Assembly: GCF_014191055.1 (NCBI RefSeq)
Contig: NZ_JACHWB010000003.1
Coordinates: 434,001-498,000 of the forward strand
Reading direction: 5' to 3'
Length of the DNA: 64,000 nt
Origin: Microvirga lupini
GTDB lineage: Bacteria > Pseudomonadota > Alphaproteobacteria > Rhizobiales > Beijerinckiaceae
The notes beneath the pieces are model-generated. The model saw nothing but the letters and a program-made list of their open reading frames with translations, made no database searches and was not told the DNA's origin. Numbering within the stretch: position 1 is the first letter of the stretch; the number at the start of each line of letters is the position of its first letter. This document shows positions 1-7,841 of the stretch, piece after piece. A program made the position numbers and the translations under genes.

Positions 1-1
1 G

Positions 2-364
2 ACCTTCACCCGCATGACCGGCGAATATGCCGGGCTCTATTGGACCGCGATCGTCTATTCCGTCGTGATCCCGCAGTTGTTCTGGCTCAGGAGCGCCCGC
101 CTGAGCACCTTGGGCGGGGTCTTCGTCGGTGCCTCCATCGGCATCGGCATCTGGTTTGATCGCTTCTCCATCATCGTTGGCGGCCTTCAGACCGAGTATC
201 TGCCGTCCATCGAGCGCAACTACAGCCCGACATTGCCGGAAACGGGTCTCTTCCTGGGAACCATCGGGCTGTTCGCAGCCCTTCTGCTGCTCTTCGTTCG
301 TATCCTGCCCGTGGTCTCCATGTTCGAGACCCGCCACGACGAGCACGAGGAGAAATCCTCATGA
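2..364 (+). CDS. actC: Alternative complex III subunit ActC (NrfD/PsrC family), 5'-truncated
   Basis: C-terminal part of an NrfD/PsrC-type integral membrane quinol-binding subunit. The frame is open to the left edge, so the gene begins outside the window and only about 120 residues are visible. These hold at least two hydrophobic segments (visible residues near 15-35 and 80-100) and a hydrophilic tail ending HDEHEEKSS. The stop overlaps the next start by 4 bp, so it is translationally coupled to the DUF3341 gene. In alternative complex III the order ActC-ActD-ActE-ActF is standard and matches what follows. The subunit name rests mainly on that order because most of the protein is missing. Confidence 0.85.
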   Translation, partial: TFTRMTGEYAGLYWTAIVYSVVIPQLFWLRSARLSTLGGVFVGASIGIGIWFDRFSIIVGGLQTEYLPSIERNYSPTLPETGLFLGTIGLFAALLLLFVRILPVVSMFETRHDEHEEKSS

Positions 365-900
365 CGCAGCCAATCTATGGCATCATGGCGGAGTTCAAGA
401 CGCCCGAGGCGCTCATGGAGGCGGTCAGGGCGGCGAAGCGTGCGGGTTATACGCGGCTCGACGCCTTCAGCCCTTTTCCTCTATCCGATCTCGCCACGGA
501 ACTCGGCGTTCGTACAAGCGTGATCCCCTGGATCGCGGCGGTCGCCGGGTTAGTCGGGGCAGTCATTCAATACGGGTCGCAATATTGGATGAACGCGGTC
601 GACTATCCGTTGAACGTCGGCGGGCGGCCACTCCACAGTTGGCCTGCTTTCATTCCTGCCTCAATGATCGTTGCCATCCTCTGGGCGGGTGCAGCAACCC
701 TCATCGGTTTACTCGTAATCCTGCGGCTGCCGCGTCTGAATCATCCGGTCTTTGCGGTGCCGGGTTTCGAGCGTGCGTCGGAGGACCGGTTCTTCGTCTG
801 CATCCTGCAAGACGATCCGAAATTCGACAGCGAGGCCATCCGTGACTTTCTGGGGACGCTCTCGCCCCTGGCCGTTCGGGAGGTTCCGGCATGCGAATAG
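361..900 (+). CDS. actD: Alternative complex III subunit ActD (DUF3341)
   Basis: A 179-residue membrane protein of the DUF3341 family. The N-terminus (IYGIMAEFKTPEALMEAVRA) is the typical soluble start. It is followed by two hydrophobic segments near residues 55-78 and 97-122 and a soluble C-terminal part. Family knowledge places it as the small two-helix subunit that packs against the NrfD-type subunits of alternative complex III in the inner membrane; it carries no redox cofactor. The ATG overlaps the actC stop (ATGA), and its own end overlaps the start of actE by 10 bp. The identification is firm from both sequence and order. Confidence 0.9.
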   Translation: MTQPIYGIMAEFKTPEALMEAVRAAKRAGYTRLDAFSPFPLSDLATELGVRTSVIPWIAAVAGLVGAVIQYGSQYWMNAVDYPLNVGGRPLHSWPAFIPASMIVAILWAGAATLIGLLVILRLPRLNHPVFAVPGFERASEDRFFVCILQDDPKFDSEAIRDFLGTLSPLAVREVPACE

Positions 901-1379
901 CGGCAGCCATCACGAGCTTTGTCCTGCTGGCCGCCTGCGATACCGGGACGGAGGAGCGGGACGCGGTTGCTTCAACGCGCAGCGTGCAGCGGGGCTTCGT
1001 GCCCGTGCCTCCCGGGACTATTCCGCGAGGAGTGTCTGCCCAGGCCGCTGCCCTCGCACCCCCGGGACCGGAGCCAACGCCGGTTCTGCTCGCTCGAGGC
1101 GAGGAGCGGTTCAAGGCCTTCTGCACGCCCTGCCATGGTGTGAGCGGCCATGGCGATGGTCCTGTTGTCCCGCGTGGCTTTTCTCCGCCACCTTCCTATT
1201 ATGAGGAGCGCCTGCGGGCACTTACGCCAGAGCAGGTCGTGCAGGTGATCACGCAGGGCAAGGGACGAATGTTCCCCTATGCTGACCGCGTGCTCCCTGA
1301 GGACCGCTGGGCGATCGCCCACTACATCAAGGAACTGCAGATGCGCGGAGGCGTAGGGCAGGAGAGCGCGAAACCATGA
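891..1379 (+). CDS. actE: Alternative complex III monohaem cytochrome c, ActE (lipoprotein)
   Basis: A 162-residue lipoprotein cytochrome c. A signal sequence ends in a lipobox with the acylated cysteine at residue 16 (LLAAC). A single haem-binding motif CTPCH lies at 78-82, and Met127 in GRMFPYADR is the likely distal ligand. In alternative complex III this subunit takes electrons from the iron-sulfur/haem module and hands them to a periplasmic or oxidase-bound cytochrome c. It overlaps actD by 10 bp and actF by 4 bp, so it sits inside a coupled operon. The cytochrome c assignment is certain; the ActE name rests on position and lipoprotein character. Confidence 0.9.
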   Translation: MRIAAAITSFVLLAACDTGTEERDAVASTRSVQRGFVPVPPGTIPRGVSAQAAALAPPGPEPTPVLLARGEERFKAFCTPCHGVSGHGDGPVVPRGFSPPPSYYEERLRALTPEQVVQVITQGKGRMFPYADRVLPEDRWAIAHYIKELQMRGGVGQESAKP

Positions 1380-2326
1380 GCGCGATGGAGGCCCTCTACA
1401 TTGTCTTCGTGGCCCTCGCGGGGATTGCAATGGGCAGTCTCGTGGTGCTGATGATCGGGCATCTCATGAATGAGCACTGGCTTGCGCCGGTGCGCAGTGA
1501 GGCAGAAGCTGCAGCCTTGACGTTGCCTCTCCTTCTGCTCCTGGGCCTCGTGCTGGCCTTTGGCCTCGGTGAGCTTTTCCCTTGGGCCAATGATCCACTC
1601 AACCTTCCTTCTGCACGGGCAAGTTACCTGAGCCCCGCGTTCTTCATGATCCGGAGCGCCGCCTATCTTCTGATCTGCACAGGATTGGCCTATTGGCTGA
1701 CGCATACCCACGATCTGCGCCGCGCCAGCGCCATCGGCCTCGCGCTGCTGACGCCGGTCATGACGTTCTCTGCCTATGATTGGGTGCTGTCGCGAGAGCC
1801 GCATTGGTGGTCGAGCCTGTTCGGTCTTGCGTTCGGGCTGGGTCAGGTTCTTGCAGCCCTTGCGAGTGCCATCCTGATCACGCTCCTCAAGACCGAGCCC
1901 GCGTCTCCCAAGCGCATGGCAAGCCTTGAACGGGCGTTGCTGACCCTGCTGTTGCTGACGGCCTGGACATGGTTTGCGCAGTTCCTGATCGTGTGGCTCG
2001 CGAACCTGCCGCACGAGGTTGCATGGTATCTGGGACGCTCGGGCGATGGAAACCTGACCCTCCTCGGGACGTCCTATGCGCTCATGCTTGCCGCCATCGT
2101 CATCCTCGTGCCGTCCGGTGTGAGCCGCATGGCAATGCTGATCGGCAGCGCATTGGCGCTCCTCCATCATACCACGCACATGCTCTGGGTGCTGCAGCCA
2201 CGCGGCGGCCTCTCCTGGCTCGCTCTCGGGTTGATCTTCACGGTGGCCGCACTTTGGATTGGTGTTTATGGGGCGATCATGCGCGTTCGCCCGACCTACG
2301 CCGAGGAGGCGGCGGAAGAGCCTTAG
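1376..2326 (+). CDS. actF: Alternative complex III membrane subunit ActF
   Basis: A 316-residue polytopic membrane protein with about eight to ten hydrophobic segments and no haem or metal motif. It starts at an ATG overlapping the actE stop (ATGA) and is the last gene of the rightward alternative complex III operon. ActF proteins are core membrane subunits that flank the NrfD-type subunits and lack a quinone site. The assignment comes from operon position, length and membrane topology; sequence motifs alone would give only 'integral membrane protein'. The final TAG overlaps the stop codon of the convergent cytochrome c gene. Confidence 0.8.
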   Translation: MSAMEALYIVFVALAGIAMGSLVVLMIGHLMNEHWLAPVRSEAEAAALTLPLLLLLGLVLAFGLGELFPWANDPLNLPSARASYLSPAFFMIRSAAYLLICTGLAYWLTHTHDLRRASAIGLALLTPVMTFSAYDWVLSREPHWWSSLFGLAFGLGQVLAALASAILITLLKTEPASPKRMASLERALLTLLLLTAWTWFAQFLIVWLANLPHEVAWYLGRSGDGNLTLLGTSYALMLAAIVILVPSGVSRMAMLIGSALALLHHTTHMLWVLQPRGGLSWLALGLIFTVAALWIGVYGAIMRVRPTYAEEAAEEP

Positions 2327-2865
2327 ATCCTGGGCGTCCGTCCATCGGGGCTGGGGACGATGCGGCGGGTGCGAATATCGGTCTCCGAGGGAACGACCGG
2401 AGGGTTCGGAATGTCCACGGCGACCTCACCCTCATCACGAAGTGACAGAGGCGGATCGGGCGGATAGACCTGCATCCCGTCGCGACCCAGGGAATAGAGA
2501 TAGGCGGCCATGTGCCGGGCCTCCGCCTCGGTCACTCCTTGAGCAGGCATGCCGGTGGTGGGTTTCAGGGCGACAGGATCGATCAGCCAGGCAATCAGGT
2601 TCTGTGGCGTGTTCGGCAGGAAGCCGGCGAGGAGATGCTGCTGCCCATAGTTCTCCAGGTGCGGTCCCACCTTGCCCCGCGCGCCTCGGACATCCTGAAT
2701 CGTGTGACAAGTGCCGCAGCCATAGGCCTGGATGAGCGCACGTCCCTGCTCCGGCTCGCCGCCTGCGATTGCAAGGCGCGCGGATTGGTCCTGCGTGTCG
2801 CTGCAGGCAGCAAGTCCTGACAGGATCACAGGTATCAGTATCAGGAGGGTAGGACGGTAGGTCAT
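2323..2865 (-). CDS. Lipoprotein monohaem cytochrome c
   Basis: A 180-residue class I cytochrome c anchored as a lipoprotein. The signal sequence ends in a lipobox (LAAC, Cys21), the haem motif CGTCH is at 50-54 and the probable distal ligand is Met106 (TTGMPAQ). A proline-rich tail of about 50 residues follows the haem domain. The start at the MTYRPT methionine is preferred over an upstream in-frame one because it begins the signal peptide directly. It lies 10 bp downstream of ctaG in the same direction and ends tail-to-tail with actF, sharing stop-codon bases. Its place between alternative complex III and the oxidase suggests an electron carrier for that pathway (inference). Confidence 0.88.
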   Translation of the reverse strand: MTYRPTLLILIPVILSGLAACSDTQDQSARLAIAGGEPEQGRALIQAYGCGTCHTIQDVRGARGKVGPHLENYGQQHLLAGFLPNTPQNLIAWLIDPVALKPTTGMPAQGVTEAEARHMAAYLYSLGRDGMQVYPPDPPLSLRDEGEVAVDIPNPPVVPSETDIRTRRIVPSPDGRTPRI

Positions 2866-2875
2866 CGTCTCGGCT

Positions 2876-3847
2876 TCACGGTACTGTCGAGGCAACAGGC
2901 GAGCGTCGCGTCCGTTCCGTCCCAGGGGTCAGGAGCCGAAGCGCCATGATGAGCCCTGCCGCAAGATAGAGCGCGCACATGGGAAGGGACATGATAGCTC
3001 CTGCCAGTTGCTGATCTTCCAGAGCCGTCAAACCCCAGTCCATCGTATCGGGTGCATGATACAGGGCCTCGCGGGCGAAGCTGAGGAGGGCGCTGAGGAG
3101 GCCGCTTTGAAGCAGGGTGATGAAGCAGGCAATGAGGGAGGCTGCCGCGGCCTCACGGCCGGAATGCGCCTTGATCACGGCCCGCCAGAACAGCAGTGCC
3201 GTTCCGAAGAAGAGAACGTGCTCCAGCCAGTGCAGCGTGTCTGAGGCGACTGCGGCATCGAACAGCATCGGGCTGTGCCAGACCCACAAGGTCGCCATGT
3301 GGATCAGGGCTGCCGGGATGGGCTTTGCGCAAGGTGAAAGAATTCCGAGGAGAGATCGCAGTGAGCTGTATCGCGCCACATCGCGTCGCCAGTGCGCCGG
3401 CAACGCCCAGAGCCACGCGACCTCGGGCTTGCCGAGGACGAGAAGCGGCGGTGCAACTGCTATCAGCAGGATGTGCTGCACCATGTGAGCCGAGAGGAGG
3501 GTGGAGGACAGCGCCTCCAGCGGCGAGAGCAGCGCGATGACGAGCAGGGCCGCTCCCAAGGCGAAACAGGCGATCTGCCGTAACCCAAAACCGAGGCGGA
3601 ACCGCCCCAAGTCGTGCCGTAGACGCTGGACGCCCCGGATGAAGAGCAGGCACGATGCGAGCAACGGGACCGAAACCAGCGGATCCGCATGCCATGCATG
3701 CCAGAGATCGCTCCCGTCGTGGGGGGCTGAACCATGGGCAAGTGCAGGGACGTCGAACAGGATGGTGGCCAATCCGGCCGTGAGACCTAGTTCGGTCTTA
3801 AGGAACCTGTTCGAGAACGCCTTTCGGGAACCAAGTCTCACGGCCAA
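2876..3847 (-). CDS. ctaG: Cytochrome c oxidase assembly protein, caa3-type CtaG
   Basis: A 323-residue polytopic membrane protein of the caa3_CtaG family, recognised by HMVQHILLIAVAPPLLVLG, the WHSP segment and a C-terminal histidine-containing helix pattern. CtaG of this type is needed for assembly of the copper-containing caa3 oxidase and differs from the Cox11-type protein that shares the symbol. The frame opens at TTG (3847) with a GGA five bases upstream; a GTG at 3841 is an alternative. It is divergent from coxB with only 39 bp between the starts, so the two share a very short promoter region. That placement supports a role dedicated to the neighbouring oxidase. Confidence 0.88.
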   Translation of the reverse strand: MAVRLGSRKAFSNRFLKTELGLTAGLATILFDVPALAHGSAPHDGSDLWHAWHADPLVSVPLLASCLLFIRGVQRLRHDLGRFRLGFGLRQIACFALGAALLVIALLSPLEALSSTLLSAHMVQHILLIAVAPPLLVLGKPEVAWLWALPAHWRRDVARYSSLRSLLGILSPCAKPIPAALIHMATLWVWHSPMLFDAAVASDTLHWLEHVLFFGTALLFWRAVIKAHSGREAAAASLIACFITLLQSGLLSALLSFAREALYHAPDTMDWGLTALEDQQLAGAIMSLPMCALYLAAGLIMALRLLTPGTERTRRSPVASTVP

Positions 3848-3886
3848 GCTTTTCCGTTTAATGCATGCAGAAACGATCTAGGGCGG
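3848..3886. promoter_or_regulatory. Short divergent promoter region between ctaG and coxB
   Basis: Only 39 bp separate the two divergent starts, so the promoters must overlap each other or extend into the coding 5' ends. The region is more AT-rich than its surroundings and contains the palindrome ATGCAT (3862-3867). No sigma consensus can be assigned with confidence. Confidence 0.4.
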
Positions 3887-4915
3887 ATGGACTTTGAAAC
3901 GACCCTGACGCGCCTCCGAGGGCGGTTTGAATCCGTCCTGAGGTGCGGGAGACGGCTTCTGTTGGCATGTCCTATTGCAGGTTGCAGCGGCGTGCAGTCG
4001 GCCCTCGATCCGGCCGGGGGCGATGCGTGGGACCTTTACTGGCTCACCATTGTCATGACGGTGGGAGCCACTCTCATCTTCATCTTCGTGACGGCCCTTC
4101 TGCTCTATGTCGTCTTTGCCCCGCCGGAGCGCCGCGCATGGCTTGGAACCCGCAGGACCATCGTTTATGGCGGCCTTGCCTTTCCCATCGTGACTCTCTC
4201 CCTGCTGCTTCCTTACGGCCTCGTCGTGATGCGGAACACAGATGTGCCGCGGCCCGGCGCGCTGCAGATCGAAGTGATCGGCGAGCAGTACTGGTGGCGG
4301 GTTCGCTACCCGGCCGAGGGTGGGCAGGACGAGTTCTCGACCGCTAACGAGATCGTCGTTCCCGTCGGCAGGCCGATCACCGTGTCGGTGACGGCGGCGG
4401 ATGTGATCCACAGCTTCTGGATCCCAAATCTCGGCGGCAAGATCGACATGATCCCGGGGCGGCTCAACCGCTTCAACTTCACGGCGGAACGGCCTGGTGT
4501 CTATCGCGGGATCTGTGCCGAGTTCTGCGGCGCCCAGCATGCGCGCATGGCCTTCGACGTGATGGTCCTGGAGCCCGCAGCGTTCGACGCGTGGCGAAAG
4601 ACACAGGCGCAGCCGGCCCAGGAACCGGCGATCCCGTTCCTGGCGAGAGGCCGCGACCTGTTCCGCAGCGGCGGCTGCGGCTCCTGCCATGTGGTGCGGG
4701 GCACAGAAGCCAACGGACAGTTCGGACCTGATCTCACCCATGTGGGCAGCCGACGCACTATCGGGGCCGGCCAGTTCCCGAACAACGTCGGCACGCTGGC
4801 GGGCTGGATCGCCAACGTGCAGCACATCAAGCCGGGCGCGAAGATGCCCTCCTACGGTTCGCTCACCGGCGAGGATCTGCGCGCGATGGCCGGATATCTG
4901 GAGAGCTTGAAATGA
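3887..4915 (+). CDS. coxB: Cytochrome c oxidase subunit II with fused cytochrome c domain (caa3 type)
   Basis: A 342-residue subunit II. The N-terminus ends in a lipoprotein-like box (IAGC, Cys33), followed by two transmembrane helices near 50-78 and 92-116 and a periplasmic cupredoxin domain. CuA ligands are visible as His175, Cys210, Glu212, Cys214, His218 and Met221 (CAEFCGAQHARM). A cytochrome c domain is fused at the C-terminus with CGSCH at 264-268 and Met321 in GAKMPSYG. This is the architecture of caa3 oxidases, which accept electrons directly at the fused haem. It overlaps the next gene by 4 bp. The identification is secure. Confidence 0.96.
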   Translation: MDFETTLTRLRGRFESVLRCGRRLLLACPIAGCSGVQSALDPAGGDAWDLYWLTIVMTVGATLIFIFVTALLLYVVFAPPERRAWLGTRRTIVYGGLAFPIVTLSLLLPYGLVVMRNTDVPRPGALQIEVIGEQYWWRVRYPAEGGQDEFSTANEIVVPVGRPITVSVTAADVIHSFWIPNLGGKIDMIPGRLNRFNFTAERPGVYRGICAEFCGAQHARMAFDVMVLEPAAFDAWRKTQAQPAQEPAIPFLARGRDLFRSGGCGSCHVVRGTEANGQFGPDLTHVGSRRTIGAGQFPNNVGTLAGWIANVQHIKPGAKMPSYGSLTGEDLRAMAGYLESLK

Positions 4916-7479
4916 ACGCACCCGAGCTCCCGAAATCCTTCGAGCGCCGGGAGAGCGAACTCCCCAACCCGCTGCCGCGGCCGGAGGGCGAGTTCGAGGC
5001 TTTGAAGAAAGCCTGGGAGGCTCCGCGGGGCTTGAGCTTCATCACGGCGGTCAACAACACCTATGTGGGCCTGTGGTATGTGGGCACGGCCTTTTTGTTC
5101 TTCATCCTGGCGGGAATCCTCTCGCTGATCATGCGCACTCAGCTGGCGGTGCCGGAAAACGATCTCGTCAGCCATAGTCTGTACAACCAGCTTTTCACCA
5201 TGCACGGCACGGTGATGATGTTCCTCTTCGCCGTGCCGGCCGTGGAGGCGGCGAGCGTCTATCTCCTGCCAAACATGCAGGCCGCCCGGGACCTGCCGTT
5301 CCCGCGCCTGTCGGCCTATGCCTTCTGGGCCTACTTCGTCGGCGGACTCGTGTTCTTCGGCACCATCTTCTTCGGTCTGTCGCCGGATGGCGGCTGGTTC
5401 ATGTATCCGCCGCTCACCAGCACCAAGTACTCGCCTGCCGAGAATGCCGACTGGTGGCTCCTCGGCATCGGCTTCATTGAGATATCGGCCATCGCGGGCG
5501 CCATCGAGATCATTGTCGGCGTCATGAAGACCCGCGCGGTCGGCATGAGCCTCGACAAGCTGCCGGTCTATTCCTGGGCCATGCTGGTCTTCGCCGTCAT
5601 GATCGTCATCGGCTTCCCGGCGATCATCCTCGGTACCTTGCTGCTCGAGATGGAGCGCGCCTTCGATTGGCCGTTCTTCATCGCCGAGAGGGGCGGCGAC
5701 CCGCTGCTGTGGCAGCACCTGTTCTGGTTCTTCGGCCACCCGGAGGTCTACATCATCTTCCTGCCGGCGACCGGCATGGTGTCGATGATCGTGCCCGCCA
5801 TGGCGCAGACGCCGCTCGTGGGCTACCGCCTCGTGGTTCTTGCCCTCATCGCCACGGGCTTTCTCTCCTTTGGCCTGTGGGTCCATCACATGTTCGCCAC
5901 GGGCCTGCCGAAGATGTCCCTCGGCTTCTTCTCGGCCGCCAGCACGGCGGTCGCTGTGCCGAGCGGCATTCAGGTCTTTGCCTGGATCGCCACCATCGCG
6001 TCCGGGCGCATGAAGCTGACGACGCCGTCGCTGTTCGTCATCGGCTTCCTGTTCATCTTTACTCTCGGCGGCCTCACAGGCGTGATGGTCGCCATGGCGC
6101 CCTTCGACTGGCAGGCCCACGACAGCTACTTCGTCGTGGCGCATCTGCACTATGTGCTCATCGGCGGCATGGTGTTCCCGCTCTTCGCTGCCATCTACTA
6201 TTGGGTTCCGGTGGCGAGCAAACGGCCCCTTTCAGAGCGTGTCGGGCGCTGGGTGTTCGGCCTCATGTTCCTCGGCATGAACGTGACCTTCCTGCCCATG
6301 CACATTACGGGGCTCATCGGCATGCCCCGGCGGGTTTATACCTACCCTGTGGGCATGGGCTGGGATGAGTTGAACCTCGTCTCCACCATCGGCGCCTTTA
6401 TGCTGGCAGCTGGCGTCGCGCTCTTCCTGTTCGACATGGCCCGCAACTTCCGCTTTGCGGGGGAGGACAATGCCGGAAATGTCTGGAACGCCAGCACGCT
6501 CGAGTGGCTGCCGAACGGCAACTACAACACGCGCAGCATCCCCTCGGTCGTCAGTCGTGATCCCCTATGGGATCAACCCAATCTCTCGAAAGACGTAAAG
6601 GACGGACGCTATTACCTGCCCGGGACCGCAACGGGCGGGCGGGAGGCGCTGGTCACGAGCCCCTTCGATGCGCGGCCTCAGTACATCCTGCAGGTTCCAG
6701 GACCTGGGTGGCAGCCGGTTCTCGCTGCGGTGTTCACGGCAGCCTTCTTCCTGCTGCTGACTGTGAAATTCATCTTCACCTCGGTGATTTGTGGCGTGCT
6801 CGCCGTAGCCTGCGTGATCTGGTGGCTCTGGGAGACCGATCCCGGGCCGGTGCGCCCCCCGGCGGATATCGGCGGCGGCATCGTCGTTCCGGTCTACGTC
6901 ACGGGACCGATGAACCACTCGTGGTGGGCGATGATCGTCCTCATGGTGGTGTGCGGCATGATCTTCACCTGCCTGATCTTCTCCTACCTCTTCCTGTGGC
7001 TCGTGAATCCGGGAGCATGGCCGCCCCGAGAAGTCGAAATCCCACAATGGATATGGCCGTCGCTCTCTGGTTTTCTTTACATCGGCAGCGCAATCCTCAT
7101 TGCGAGCGCCAGCCGGTTGCTGAAGGGGGACGATCGCCGGAGCCCGCGCTCGGTGCCGATCCTGATCGGCACTGCGCTGCTTCTGCTCGCTGGCGCATCC
7201 ACGGTCGATCTTTGGGCGCAATGGCACACGGGCTTGAGCCCGTCCGCCCATGCCTATGGGGCGGCCGTCTATGCAATCCTGTCTCTGCAGATCTTCTTCG
7301 TTCTGACGACCCTCGTTATGGGACCCTACACCATTGCCCGCGGGCTGACCGGTAAGCTCGACAGCGTGCGTCGAACGACCTTCGATAATACCATGCTGTT
7401 TTGGTACTACACGGTCGGGCAGGGACTGGTCGGCTTGATGGTGGTCCATGGCTTCCCGCGCCTGACCGGAGGCGTCTGA
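4912..7479 (+). CDS. Cytochrome c oxidase subunit I+III fusion
   Basis: An 855-residue fusion. Residues about 40-570 are haem-copper oxidase subunit I: His98 (FTMHGTVMMF) is a low-spin haem ligand, His276 and Tyr280 (GHPEVY) form the cross-linked CuB pair, His325/His326 are the other CuB ligands, and His411/His413 (AHLHYV) bind the two haems. Residues about 660-855 are a subunit III domain with several helices. The enzyme reduces oxygen to water and pumps protons. Fusion of I and III is known in caa3 oxidases and explains the lack of a separate subunit III gene. It is coupled to coxB (ATGA) and to the next gene (TGATG). Confidence 0.96.
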   Translation: MNAPELPKSFERRESELPNPLPRPEGEFEALKKAWEAPRGLSFITAVNNTYVGLWYVGTAFLFFILAGILSLIMRTQLAVPENDLVSHSLYNQLFTMHGTVMMFLFAVPAVEAASVYLLPNMQAARDLPFPRLSAYAFWAYFVGGLVFFGTIFFGLSPDGGWFMYPPLTSTKYSPAENADWWLLGIGFIEISAIAGAIEIIVGVMKTRAVGMSLDKLPVYSWAMLVFAVMIVIGFPAIILGTLLLEMERAFDWPFFIAERGGDPLLWQHLFWFFGHPEVYIIFLPATGMVSMIVPAMAQTPLVGYRLVVLALIATGFLSFGLWVHHMFATGLPKMSLGFFSAASTAVAVPSGIQVFAWIATIASGRMKLTTPSLFVIGFLFIFTLGGLTGVMVAMAPFDWQAHDSYFVVAHLHYVLIGGMVFPLFAAIYYWVPVASKRPLSERVGRWVFGLMFLGMNVTFLPMHITGLIGMPRRVYTYPVGMGWDELNLVSTIGAFMLAAGVALFLFDMARNFRFAGEDNAGNVWNASTLEWLPNGNYNTRSIPSVVSRDPLWDQPNLSKDVKDGRYYLPGTATGGREALVTSPFDARPQYILQVPGPGWQPVLAAVFTAAFFLLLTVKFIFTSVICGVLAVACVIWWLWETDPGPVRPPADIGGGIVVPVYVTGPMNHSWWAMIVLMVVCGMIFTCLIFSYLFLWLVNPGAWPPREVEIPQWIWPSLSGFLYIGSAILIASASRLLKGDDRRSPRSVPILIGTALLLLAGASTVDLWAQWHTGLSPSAHAYGAAVYAILSLQIFFVLTTLVMGPYTIARGLTGKLDSVRRTTFDNTMLFWYYTVGQGLVGLMVVHGFPRLTGGV

Positions 7480-7838
7480 TGAGCGGAACGCGGACCCTGC
7501 AGGTGATCGGCATGCTCAGCGGCATGATCGCCTGGGCGGTGCAGTTCACCGTCATCTACGGCATCACATCGACCCTCTGCGGACGGGGATGGGCTGATGC
7601 GAGCCTATTCGGTATCGGCGCCGTACCGGCCGTCATTTTGGCAACCACGCTACTGGCGCTCGCGCCTACTGCGTTGATGCTCATGGTCTTGCTTCGTGCC
7701 CACAGGCAGGTGGAAGAGCAGGGGGCTTCCGCCGCAACAGCTTTCATGGTTCAGGCCGGCCTTCTCATCAACGGCTTGTCGCTCGTCGTCATTCTCTGGC
7801 AGGGCGCTCCTGCGCTCATCCTGCCGGCCTGCGCGTAA
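7479..7838 (+). CDS. Small membrane protein of the caa3 oxidase operon
   Basis: A 119-residue protein with three or four hydrophobic segments (near 8-28, 42-70 and 85-115) and no catalytic or metal-binding motif. The start is set by a TGATG overlap with the oxidase fusion gene, so it is translationally coupled. Position and size suggest a small accessory or subunit IV-like protein of the oxidase, but the sequence is not diagnostic and I do not assign a function. It ends 3 bp from the convergent GMC oxidoreductase gene. Confidence 0.75.
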   Translation: MSGTRTLQVIGMLSGMIAWAVQFTVIYGITSTLCGRGWADASLFGIGAVPAVILATTLLALAPTALMLMVLLRAHRQVEEQGASAATAFMVQAGLLINGLSLVVILWQGAPALILPACA

Positions 7839-7841
7839 GGC

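Noticed and set aside
4852..6150. A 432-residue minus-strand open frame
   Set aside because: It lies antisense to the clear oxidase subunit genes, is rich in charged and low-complexity runs, and has no recognisable domain. High GC makes such shadow frames common.
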